Assembly: GCA_046331175.1 (NCBI GenBank)
Contig: JAXLRI010000006.1
Span: 1 to 64,000 of the forward strand
Length of the DNA: 64,000 nt
Direction of reading: 5' to 3'
From: JAWKIW01 sp046331175
GTDB lineage: Bacteria; Actinomycetota; Acidimicrobiia; Acidimicrobiales; Acidimicrobilacustridaceae
Each line of letters starts with the position of its first letter. Positions within the stretch are counted from its first letter, which is position 1. The position numbers and the translations under genes were made by a program. This document shows positions 34,610-41,832 of this stretch, one piece after another. Under the pieces are notes generated by a model. That model made no database searches. It saw only the letters and a program-made list of their open reading frames with translations, and was not told where the DNA came from.

Positions 34610-34643
34610 GTTGCTCCTCAGCGAACGGTGGTGAGCTGCCGGC

Positions 34644-34934
34644 TCACTTGACGATGGCCAGCACGTCGCGGGCGTTGAGGATCAGCAGGTCCTCGCCGTC
34701 GACGGTGATCTCGGTGCCGCCGTACTTCGAGTAGACGACCTTGTCGCCGACCTTCACGTCGACGGGGATGAGCTCGCCGGACTGCTCGCTGCGTCGACCC
34801 GGGCCCACGGCCAGGACCTCGCCCTGCTGGGGCTTCTCCTTGGCGGTGTCCGGGATCACCAGACCGCTCGCGGTGGTCTCCTCGGCCTCACCGGCCTTGA
34901 CGACGATGCGGTCCTCGAGGGGCTGCAGGTTCAT
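34644..34934 (-). CDS. groES: 10-kDa co-chaperonin
   Basis: The 96-residue lid of the chaperonin. It begins with LQPLEDRIVVKAGEAEETTAS and includes LVIPDTAKEKPQQGEVLAVG and KVGDKVVYSKYGGTEI, all family-typical. It is first in the groES-groEL operon; the CIRCE element begins 16 bases upstream of its ATG, which is preceded by GGAGGCGTC. Confidence 0.98.
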   Translation of the reverse strand: MNLQPLEDRIVVKAGEAEETTASGLVIPDTAKEKPQQGEVLAVGPGRRSEQSGELIPVDVKVGDKVVYSKYGGTEITVDGEDLLILNARDVLAIVK

Positions 34935-34950
34935 GACGCCTCCGTGGTCG

Positions 34951-34977
34951 TTAGCACTCTCGGGATTCGAGTGCTAA
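34951..34977 (-). promoter_or_regulatory. CIRCE operator (HrcA site)
   Basis: A perfect CIRCE: TTAGCACTC, 9 bases, GAGTGCTAA. HrcA is known to bind this element and repress groESL in the absence of stress. It lies just downstream of the -10 box (TATCGT, 34977-34982) so it covers the start of transcription. The presence of HrcA elsewhere in the genome is inferred. Confidence 0.97.
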
Positions 34978-35005
34978 CGATAGGCGCGGCGCCGACGGCG
35001 GGCAA
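34977..35005 (-). promoter_or_regulatory. groES-groEL promoter
   Basis: TTGCCC (35000-35005), 17 bases, TATCGT (34977-34982) on the minus strand. The -10 ends exactly where the CIRCE begins. Confidence 0.7.
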
Positions 35006-35082
35006 CCCGGTGCCCCACGATCCTGCGACGGCGAGCGGGGGTTCGCTCCCCAACCGGGTCGGGTCGGGTCAGGTCCGTCAGG

Positions 35083-36078
35083 TCAGAGGACCGGGAGGCG
35101 CAGGTTGGGGTCGGCGCCCGTGTCGAGCGGGGCCGGGCCGTCGGCCTGGAGGCGCCACCACGCGGCGGCGGCCACCATGGCGGCGTTGTCGGTGCACATC
35201 GACCGGCTCGGCAGGAAGGCGTGCAGGCCGTCGGCGACGCAGGCGTCGAGCAGGCGCTCGCGCAGCTGGGAGTTGGCGGCCACACCCCCCGCGAGGCAGA
35301 GGCCCTTGGCCCCGTGCGCGGCGGCGGCCCGGCGGGCCTTGGTGACCAGCACGTCGACCACCGCCTCCTGGAAGGAAGCCGCCACGTCGGGCGTGGCCAC
35401 CTCGGGGTGCTTGCGGACGTGGTTCACCACCGACGTCTTCAGCCCCGAGAACGAGAAGTCGTAGCCCTCGTCGAGGATGGCCCGCGGGAAGGCGATGGCG
35501 TGGGGATCGCCCTCCATCGCCACCGCATCGATGGCCGGACCGCCGGGGTAGCCCAGGCCGAGGTAGCGGGCCACCTTGTCGAAGGCCTCGCCGGCGGCGT
35601 CGTCGATGGTGGACCCGAGCAGCCGGTACCGGCCGTGGCCCTCCATCAGCACGAGCAACGTGTGCCCGCCCGACACCAGGAGCACGACGATGGGCAGCTC
35701 GAGGTCGGGCTCCTCGAGGAACGCGGCGTAGAGGTGGGCCTCGAGGTGGTTGACCGCAACGAACGGCACGTCCCACACCAGCGCCAGCGCCTTCGCCGCG
35801 CTGACGCCGACCAGCAGCGCGCCGACCAGGCCCGGCCCCACGGTGGCCCCGACGGCGTCGACGTGCTCGTCCTCGATGCCGGCCTCGACCAGGGCCTGGG
35901 CCAGCACCGGGGTGAGCAGCTCGACGTGGGCGCGGCTGGCGATCTCGGGCACGACGCCGCCGTAGCGGGCGTGCAGGTCGACCTGGCTCGACACCACCGA
36001 GGACAGCACCTGGCGGGCGTCGACGACCACGGCCGCCGCCGTCTCGTCACACGACGTCTCGATGCCCAGGATCCTCAC
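35083..36078 (-). CDS. tsaD: tRNA t6A threonylcarbamoyltransferase TsaD
   Basis: The 331-residue enzyme transfers threonylcarbamoyl to A37 of ANN-decoding tRNAs with TsaB and TsaE. It begins ILGIETSCDETAAAVV and has the metal-binding region VNHLEAHLYAAF with histidines and the later GGVAANSQLRERL motif. The DFSFSGLKTSVVN segment is also typical. Length is typical (about 335-350). The GTG at 36078 overlaps the stop of a 15-codon leader ORF that copies its own beginning (36075-36122). It is the last gene of the rimI-tsaB-tsaE-type operon. Confidence 0.96.
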   Translation of the reverse strand: MRILGIETSCDETAAAVVVDARQVLSSVVSSQVDLHARYGGVVPEIASRAHVELLTPVLAQALVEAGIEDEHVDAVGATVGPGLVGALLVGVSAAKALALVWDVPFVAVNHLEAHLYAAFLEEPDLELPIVVLLVSGGHTLLVLMEGHGRYRLLGSTIDDAAGEAFDKVARYLGLGYPGGPAIDAVAMEGDPHAIAFPRAILDEGYDFSFSGLKTSVVNHVRKHPEVATPDVAASFQEAVVDVLVTKARRAAAAHGAKGLCLAGGVAANSQLRERLLDACVADGLHAFLPSRSMCTDNAAMVAAAAWWRLQADGPAPLDTGADPNLRLPVL

Positions 36079-36122
36079 GACCGCTCCCCTCTCGTCGGCA
36101 CCTCGATGCCCCGGATCCTCAC
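36075..36122 (-). other. 15-codon leader ORF duplicating the tsaD start
   Basis: Between rimI and tsaD the region around the tsaD start (ribosome-binding site, GTGAGGATCC, GGGCATCGAG) occurs twice with a 44-base spacing. The upstream copy opens a reading frame from GTG at 36122 that stops with TGA overlapping the tsaD GTG (GTGA, 36075-36078). It could couple translation into tsaD or simply be a scar of a tandem duplication. Confidence 0.5.
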
Positions 36123-36144
36123 GACGGCTCCTCCCGCGTCACGG

Positions 36145-36723
36145 TCACGACGCCGGCCAGACCGACAGGTCGACGGTGGTGCGCCCGGGCAGTGCGGCCT
36201 CGACGGCGTCGAGGCGGGCGGCGTAGGCCGGAGCGTCGACGTCGTGGGCCCACATCACGAGGGCGTCCTCGCCGAGGTCGGCGTAGTAGTTCTTGCGCAC
36301 GCCGGCCGGCGCGAACCCGAAGGCGCGGTACAGGCCGATGGCCTCGTCGTTGCCGGCCCGCACCTCGAGGGTGAGCGCCTCGCAGCCCACCTCGAGGGCC
36401 CTCCGGCACAGCACGAGCAGCATCCGCGTGGCGATGCCGCAGCGGCGCCAGGCCGGGTCGACCGAGATGGTAGTGACGTGGCCGTCGGGGGCCGGGAAGA
36501 TCATCCCGGCGAAGCCGACGGTCGTGCCGCCGACGCGCGCCACCACGTAGAGGCGGCCCGCCTGCCCGGACAGCTCGCCGAGGAACAGCCCGAGCGACCA
36601 CGCCGGGCTGCCGGTCTTCTCGGCGATGCGCAGCACCGAGCGCAGGTGGCGGCGGCGCATGGGCACGACCTCGACGTCGAGGGTGGACGGGTCGACGGGA
36701 GCGGGGGCGCGCAGCACGCTCAC
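36145..36723 (-). CDS. rimI: GNAT N-acetyltransferase, RimI-like
   Basis: A 192-residue GNAT protein with VDPAWRRCGIATRMLLVL (the acetyl-CoA motif A) and the C-terminal NDEAIGLYRAFGFAPAGVRKNYY segment characteristic of RimI, which acetylates the N-terminus of ribosomal protein S18. The extra N-terminal about 25 residues and C-terminal about 30 residues differ from short RimI proteins. Its place between tsaB and tsaD is the usual actinobacterial order. The GTG at 36723 overlaps the tsaB stop by 4 bases. Confidence 0.85.
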   Translation of the reverse strand: MSVLRAPAPVDPSTLDVEVVPMRRRHLRSVLRIAEKTGSPAWSLGLFLGELSGQAGRLYVVARVGGTTVGFAGMIFPAPDGHVTTISVDPAWRRCGIATRMLLVLCRRALEVGCEALTLEVRAGNDEAIGLYRAFGFAPAGVRKNYYADLGEDALVMWAHDVDAPAYAARLDAVEAALPGRTTVDLSVWPAS

Positions 36724-37418
36724 GCCGTCTCCCGGGTGGACCAGTTGACCTCGGCGTCGGGCTTGCGGAGGTAGAGCGGCTGCAGGTCCCACGGCTTCAC
36801 GAACTGCTCGCGCAGCGCCTGGGCGTGGGCCAGCATCACCAGCGACGTGGCCGACGGGTAGGCCATCTCCTCGCCGACGATGTCGACCTTGGTGAGCCCC
36901 TCGAAGACCTCGCGGTAGCGCAGGGCGCCGTCGCCGACGAGCAGCACCTCCTCGCCGGCGGCGAGCACCTCCGAGGCGAGGTCGTCGGGCGAGCCGACGG
37001 TGTGGTCGGACACGCGCTGGAGGCCGCCGGGGACCGGCCGGTAGAAGGCGTAGAACAGCTCGCCACGACGGGCATCGATGCAGGCGCCGATCAGCCGGGA
37101 CGTGAACCGCACCGGGAAGGCCACCAGGTCGAGGCTCGACACGCCGATCATCGGCACCCGCAGGGCGTAGGCCATGGCCTTGGCGGCGGCCACGCCGACC
37201 CGCAGGCCGGTGAACAGGCCAGGCCCGATGTCGACGGCCACGACCGAGATCTCGTCGAGGCCGATGCGGGCCTGCTGGCAGGCGAAGTCGACGGCGGGCG
37301 TGAGCGTCTCGGCGTGGCGCTTGCCGCGTGCGGACTGGGTGGCGGCCAGCACCCCCTCGTGCCCGCCGATGGCGCAGCCCACCTGGGCCGTGGCGGTGTC
37401 GATGCCGAGGATCAGCAC
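36720..37418 (-). CDS. tsaB: tRNA t6A synthesis protein TsaB
   Basis: This 232-residue ASKHA-fold protein is the regulatory partner of TsaD. It starts LILGIDTATAQVGCAIG, followed by DIGPGLFTGLRVGVAAAKAMAYAL, a typical pair of motifs. A C-terminal segment near LYLRKPDAEV closes the domain. The GTG at 37418 is chosen; an upstream in-frame extension to 37559 overlaps the tsaE gene and looks unreal. Its stop overlaps rimI by 4 bases (GTGA). Gap of 55 bases to tsaE. Confidence 0.93.
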   Translation of the reverse strand: MLILGIDTATAQVGCAIGGHEGVLAATQSARGKRHAETLTPAVDFACQQARIGLDEISVVAVDIGPGLFTGLRVGVAAAKAMAYALRVPMIGVSSLDLVAFPVRFTSRLIGACIDARRGELFYAFYRPVPGGLQRVSDHTVGSPDDLASEVLAAGEEVLLVGDGALRYREVFEGLTKVDIVGEEMAYPSATSLVMLAHAQALREQFVKPWDLQPLYLRKPDAEVNWSTRETA

Positions 37419-37473
37419 GTCGGTCCCCTGTCGATCGGTGCGCGGTCCGCCGCCCGGCGGTCGGTGGCGCGGC

Positions 37474-38085
37474 TCACGACCCGGCCTCCGGATCGATCTC
37501 CGCCGCATCGGCGTCCAGATCGGTGTCCGGATCGGCGTCCGGCGCAGCAGGCGGCGCATCGGTCCTCGCGGCAGCCACCGGGACCGGGTCGACGCCCTCG
37601 GTGGTGGGCAGCAGCCACGGCGCCAGGGCGGCGGTGAGGGCCCGGGTGCGGGCCGACCAGCGGGGTCCGGTGGTGGTGAGCTCGAAGGTGCGGTCGTCGT
37701 CGCCGTCGCCGAGGGTGATCTGCACCAGGAGGAAGTCGGCGGGCAGGGCCGGCACGATGGCGTCGCCCCACTCGATGACGGTGACGCCGCCCTCGTCGAG
37801 CAGCTCGGGCAGGCCGATGTCGAGCACCTCGGCCAGCTGCTCGATGCGGTACACGTCGAGGTGGTTCAGCACCAAGCGGCCCTCGTGCTGGTTCACCAGC
37901 GTGAAGGTGGGGCTGGTGATGCGCTCGGCGACACCGAGGGCGGCGCCGTAGCCCTGGGTGAAGGCGGTCTTGCCGGCCCCGAGGTCGCCGGCCAGCAGGA
38001 GCAGGTCGCCGGGCCGGGCCAGCTCGGCCAGGGCGGCGGCCAGCGCCTTGGTCTGGTCGGCCGACCGGGTGGCGGCGCGGATCAC
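37474..38085 (-). CDS. tsaE: tRNA t6A synthesis ATPase TsaE
   Basis: The 203-residue P-loop ATPase needed for t6A formation. Visible motifs: LAGDLGAGKTAFTQG (Walker A near 33-47), ITSPTFTLVNQHEG, LNHLDVYRI and VTVIEWGD. The family is usually 150-160 residues; here the last about 50 residues are an Asp/Pro/Ala-rich tail of no known role. The GTG at 38085 overlaps the udg stop (GTGA). Confidence 0.94.
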   Translation of the reverse strand: MIRAATRSADQTKALAAALAELARPGDLLLLAGDLGAGKTAFTQGYGAALGVAERITSPTFTLVNQHEGRLVLNHLDVYRIEQLAEVLDIGLPELLDEGGVTVIEWGDAIVPALPADFLLVQITLGDGDDDRTFELTTTGPRWSARTRALTAALAPWLLPTTEGVDPVPVAAARTDAPPAAPDADPDTDLDADAAEIDPEAGS

Positions 38086-38687
38086 GGCTGCACCCCGTCG
38101 GCGGCCTCGGCCAGCAGCTGCTCGCGCGAGCGGGACAGGGCCTGCTTGGCCCGCACCAGGTCGGCCCGCATCTGGGCCATGGGCTCGCCCCCGCCGCGCA
38201 GCACGTAGGCCGGGTGCACGGTGGGGATGAGCACGGCCTCGCCGAAGCGGTACTCGCGGCCACGCAGCTTGGTGATGCCGACCTTGGTGTCGAGCAGCAG
38301 CTGGGTGGAGAACTTCCCGAGGGTGACGACCACCTTCGGGTCGACCAGCTCGAGCTGGCGCTCGAGCCACGGGCGGCAGGTGGCGATCTCGTCGGGCTCG
38401 GGGTCGCGGTTGCCGGGCGGCCGGCACTTCACGACGTTGGCGATGTACACGGCGTCGCGGGTCAGGCCCAGCTCCTCGAGCAGGAGCTTGTCGAGCAGCT
38501 TGCCCGAGCGGCCGACGAACGGCAGCCCCTGCTTGTCCTCCTCGGCACCGGGGCCCTCGCCGATGAAGAGGAGGTCGGCCTCGGGGTCGCCCATGCCGAA
38601 CACGACCTGGCTGCGCCCGAGGTCGGCGAGCTTGCACGCCGTGCAGGCGAGCGCCTCGTCGCGGACCAGCTCCAGGGGGGTGGGCAC
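38082..38687 (-). CDS. Uracil-DNA glycosylase, family 4 (Fe-S)
   Basis: This 201-residue enzyme removes uracil from DNA. Four cysteines (15, 18, 88, 104) fit the 4Fe-4S cluster of family 4. The active-site motifs GEGPGAEED (about 43-51) and HPAYVLR (158-164) are intact. The GTG at 38687 is chosen because a TAGCCT box (38696-38701) precedes it by 8 bases; a GTG at 38711 would add eight residues. It sits at the head of the tsaE-tsaB-rimI-tsaD series and overlaps tsaE by 4 bases. Confidence 0.93.
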   Translation of the reverse strand: MPTPLELVRDEALACTACKLADLGRSQVVFGMGDPEADLLFIGEGPGAEEDKQGLPFVGRSGKLLDKLLLEELGLTRDAVYIANVVKCRPPGNRDPEPDEIATCRPWLERQLELVDPKVVVTLGKFSTQLLLDTKVGITKLRGREYRFGEAVLIPTVHPAYVLRGGGEPMAQMRADLVRAKQALSRSREQLLAEAADGVQP

Positions 38688-38777
38688 GGCCGACCAGGCT
38701 ACCGCCGCCACCCGCGGGCGCTCCCACCGGCGACTCGACGCGACCCAGGCCCTTGCTCGGCCCGGATGGGTGGCGGG

Positions 38778-40847
38778 TCAGGACAGGCGCTGCGCCAGGG
38801 CGCGCGCCGAGGCCAGCGCGCCCTCGAGGCGGCCGGCGTCAGCCGCATCGCCCAGCACCACGACCTCCCACGGGCCGCTCGGGACGACCGCTGCAGCCGA
38901 GGGATCCGGCCCAGATGCGGCGACGACGACCGTGTCGGCCGCGACCTCGTGGACGGCGGTGCCGCCGAACCCGTCGGGACCCGAGATGGTGGCGCGCCCG
39001 GCCGCGACGGCGGTGACCTGCCACCCGGCGCGGACGTCGACGCCGTCGGCGGTGGCGTCGTGCACGAGGCGGAAGCGCCCGGGCGGGCCCAGCTCGGGGG
39101 CCGGAACACCCGACGGCTCGACCACCGTCACGGCCCGATCGCGCGCCACGGCCAGGCGGGCGAACGACACGGCCGCCTTGCCACCTCCCAGCACGACCAG
39201 CCCGGACCCGAGCAGGCCGGAGGGACCATCGTCGTCGGCGAACCAACCCGAGCCGGCCACGTCGCCCAGCGACACGACTGGGGTGCCGTCCACCGGCGCC
39301 CCGACGTCGACCGACCAGCGACCGCCGGTGGCCACCACCACCAGGTCCGGAGCCAGCTCGGCCAGCGCGGCGGCCGAGACCGGCGTGCCCAGCCGCACCT
39401 CGGCTCCCGAGGCCGCCACCCGGCGTCGCTGCCAGCCGAGGAAGCGGTCGAGGTCGGCGTCGGCGGCCCCCGCCGCGACCAGGGTCCCACCGAGCACGGG
39501 CCCTCGCTCGACGAGCGTGACGGCGTGGCCGGCGCCGGCCAGCAGGTGGGCCGCCTCCATGCCCGCCGGTCCCCCGCCCACCACCACGACCCGCTTCGGC
39601 GCGGTGGTGGCCGGCAGCGGCTCGTCACCGTGGGCGGTGGCCGGGTTGGCCACGCAGGCGAGGGGCTCGTTCAGGAAGATGTTGCCGATGCAGCGGTACT
39701 GGTAGATGCACGGCCGCACGTCGTCGACCCGGCCGTCGGCCAGCTTGGCCGGCAGGTCGGGGTCGGCGAGCAGGGCCCGGCCCATCGCCACCAGGTCGGC
39801 CTGCCCGTCGGCGATGGCCCGGTCGGCCGCCTCCGGCTCGAGCCGGCCGACGGCGATCACCGGCACGTCGACCACCGCCTTGACCGCGGTGGCGAGGGGG
39901 AGGTTGCGGCCGGCGCGCTGGGGCGTGTGGGCGTCGGTCACCCCCACCCCGACCCCGGGGTCGGCGTAGGCGCTCACGTGCACGGCGTCGGCGCCGGCGT
40001 CGACGGCCAGGCGGGCCACGACGAGGGCGTCGTCGAGGGTCTCGCCCCCAGCGACGTGGCGCTCCTCGCCGTTGAGCCGCACCCACACCGCCAGGTCGTC
40101 GCCCACCCGCGCCTTCACGGCGCGCAGCACCTCGACCAGCAGGCGGGCTCGGCCGGTGACGTCGCCGCCCCACCCGTCCTCGCGGCGGTTGCGCACCGGC
40201 GACAGGAAGCTGTCGATCAGGTAGCCGTGGCCGGCGTGGACCTCGACGCCGTCGAAGCCGGCCGCCCGGGCCCGCTCGGCGGCGGCCGCGAAGCGGGCGA
40301 TCACCTCGGCGATGTCGGCCTCGGTGGCCTCTCGGTGGCCGAAGCGCGAGGTCGGCGTCGTGAACGGCCGGGTCATGGCGTCGAGCTCGGCGGGCGTGAC
40401 CATGGCCGACAGGGCGTCGGGCCGGATGCGCGGCGGCTTCGAGGGCACGAGGACGTCGCGGCCCTCGGCCACGTCGAGCAGCGAGCTGGCGCCGTCGTGC
40501 ACGAGCTGGGCGGCCAACCGGGCGCCGTGGCGCTGGACCCGCTCGGCCAGGGCCGCCAGCCCGGGCACCATCCGATCGTCGCTGATGGCGGTCTGGCAGG
40601 TGGCGTAGGCGCCTTCGGGGTAGGCGACGGCGACCGACCCGATCACGAGCAGGCCGGCGCCGCCGCGGGCCCGGGCCTCGAGGTAGGCGGCCTGGCGCTC
40701 GCTCACCGTGCCGTCGTCGGCGGCCAGCCGGTCGCCCATCGGCGTCATCACGATCCGGTTGCGCAGCGCCATCGGCCCGATGGCCCCCGGCGCCAGCAGG
40801 TGCGGGAACCCGACGAGGCCGTCGGCCGGGCCCGTCTCGTCAGCCAT
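38778..40847 (-). CDS. NADH:flavin oxidoreductase, 2,4-dienoyl-CoA reductase type
   Basis: This 689-residue protein joins an old-yellow-enzyme TIM barrel (about 1-340), an iron-sulfur linker, and an FAD/NAD domain (about 415-689). In the barrel NRIVMTPMGDRL, GFDGVEVHAGHGYLIDSFLSP and NRREDGWGG are canonical. The second domain has VVVVGGGPAGMEAAHLLA and a later LVVLGGGKAAVSFA. The cluster site reads RPCIYQYRC then ACVANP: Cys380, 386 and 398, where family members have four cysteines (C-x2-C-x3-C-x11-C), so one is missing and the loop is one residue short. It reduces an unsaturated compound with NAD(P)H; substrate unknown. The gene follows the peptidase by 27 bases. Confidence 0.88.
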   Translation of the reverse strand: MADETGPADGLVGFPHLLAPGAIGPMALRNRIVMTPMGDRLAADDGTVSERQAAYLEARARGGAGLLVIGSVAVAYPEGAYATCQTAISDDRMVPGLAALAERVQRHGARLAAQLVHDGASSLLDVAEGRDVLVPSKPPRIRPDALSAMVTPAELDAMTRPFTTPTSRFGHREATEADIAEVIARFAAAAERARAAGFDGVEVHAGHGYLIDSFLSPVRNRREDGWGGDVTGRARLLVEVLRAVKARVGDDLAVWVRLNGEERHVAGGETLDDALVVARLAVDAGADAVHVSAYADPGVGVGVTDAHTPQRAGRNLPLATAVKAVVDVPVIAVGRLEPEAADRAIADGQADLVAMGRALLADPDLPAKLADGRVDDVRPCIYQYRCIGNIFLNEPLACVANPATAHGDEPLPATTAPKRVVVVGGGPAGMEAAHLLAGAGHAVTLVERGPVLGGTLVAAGAADADLDRFLGWQRRRVAASGAEVRLGTPVSAAALAELAPDLVVVATGGRWSVDVGAPVDGTPVVSLGDVAGSGWFADDDGPSGLLGSGLVVLGGGKAAVSFARLAVARDRAVTVVEPSGVPAPELGPPGRFRLVHDATADGVDVRAGWQVTAVAAGRATISGPDGFGGTAVHEVAADTVVVAASGPDPSAAAVVPSGPWEVVVLGDAADAGRLEGALASARALAQRLS

Positions 40848-40874
40848 CGGATCGACCCCCGCCTCGTGCCCCCA

Positions 40875-41810
40875 TCAGCGCACCGCCCCACGCACGGCGC
40901 GCTCCGCCGCCACCAGGGCGAGGTGGCGGACGGCGTCGACCGGGGCGTCGACGGCACCGGTGGCCGCGGCCACGAACGCGTCACCGTCGACGCGGGTGTG
41001 GGTGGGCACGAGCGCCCGGGCGAGCCCGTCGTGGGCACCCTGGGCGACGACCAGGCATCCGACCTTGTCGAGGCGGGCGTTGGTGACGATCACGCCGATG
41101 GTGGTGTTCTCGCCCGGGATGGCACCGCCCAGCTCGCGTCGGATCGACGCCGCCACCGCCGACGGGTCGAGCCCCTCGGCGAGATCGTCGGCTGCGCCGA
41201 AGGCGTCGTCGACGTCGCCGTAGGCGTGATCGTCGGCTGCGCCGAAGGCGTCGTCGACGTCGCCGTAGGCGTTGACGGCCACCAGGGCCGAGACGACGAG
41301 GTCGTCGTGGCGGACCGTCGCTCCGCCCAGGCCGGCGTCGCGCACCCGATCGCTCCCCCACACCTTGCCGACGGTGGCCCCCGCCCCGGCGCCGACCGCA
41401 CCCAGGGCGACCGGCCCGGAGGACGCCAGCTCGCACGCGGCGCGACCCTCGACCGGGCCCGGTCGCACGGTCCCGTCGCCGACCAGCAGGTCGAACAGCG
41501 AGAGGCCGACCACGATGGGCACCGGCCCGGCCCGGGTGGGCAGGCCGCGCCCCTCGGCCTCGAGCCAGCCCATCACCCCGTCGGCGGCGGCCAGGCCGAA
41601 CGCCGAGCCCCCCGAGAGGACGACCGCGTCCAACCGCGACACCAGCCGCTGCGGGTCGAGCAGCTCGAGCTCGCGCGTGGCCGGCGCGCCGCCGCGCACC
41701 TCGCCCGACGCCACCGTCTCGTCGGGCAGCAGCACCACCGTGCAGCCGGTGCGCGCGTCGGGGTCGGTCCAGTGGCCGACGGCCACGCCGTCGACGTCGG
41801 TGACGGTCAC
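40875..41810 (-). CDS. P1-family (DmpA/NylC-like) peptidase
   Basis: A 311-residue N-terminal-nucleophile hydrolase. Family features: DGVAVGHWTDPDARTGCTVVL at the start, VVLSGGSAFGLAAADGVMGWLE, GAVGAGAGATVGK and the self-cleavage site GENTTIGVIVTNA near residue 235, where the Thr becomes the nucleophile. It may cleave D-amino-acid or beta-amino-acid amides or oligomers. The middle has an exact 15-residue tandem repeat (encoded 41183-41272). The GTG at 41810 has a strong GGGGGAG site 6 bases before and lies 22 bases after the glycosyltransferase stop. Confidence 0.88.
   Translation of the reverse strand: MTVTDVDGVAVGHWTDPDARTGCTVVLLPDETVASGEVRGGAPATRELELLDPQRLVSRLDAVVLSGGSAFGLAAADGVMGWLEAEGRGLPTRAGPVPIVVGLSLFDLLVGDGTVRPGPVEGRAACELASSGPVALGAVGAGAGATVGKVWGSDRVRDAGLGGATVRHDDLVVSALVAVNAYGDVDDAFGAADDHAYGDVDDAFGAADDLAEGLDPSAVAASIRRELGGAIPGENTTIGVIVTNARLDKVGCLVVAQGAHDGLARALVPTHTRVDGDAFVAAATGAVDAPVDAVRHLALVAAERAVRGAVR
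41183..41272. repeat. Perfect 45-bp in-frame tandem duplication
   Basis: The 45 bases at 41183-41227 are repeated exactly at 41228-41272. In the peptidase this gives AYGDVDDAFGAADD twice with one residue between, a clean in-frame 15-codon duplication. Identity is complete, so it is recent. Confidence 0.95.
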
Positions 41811-41832
41811 CGACCGCTCCCCCACTGGCGGC

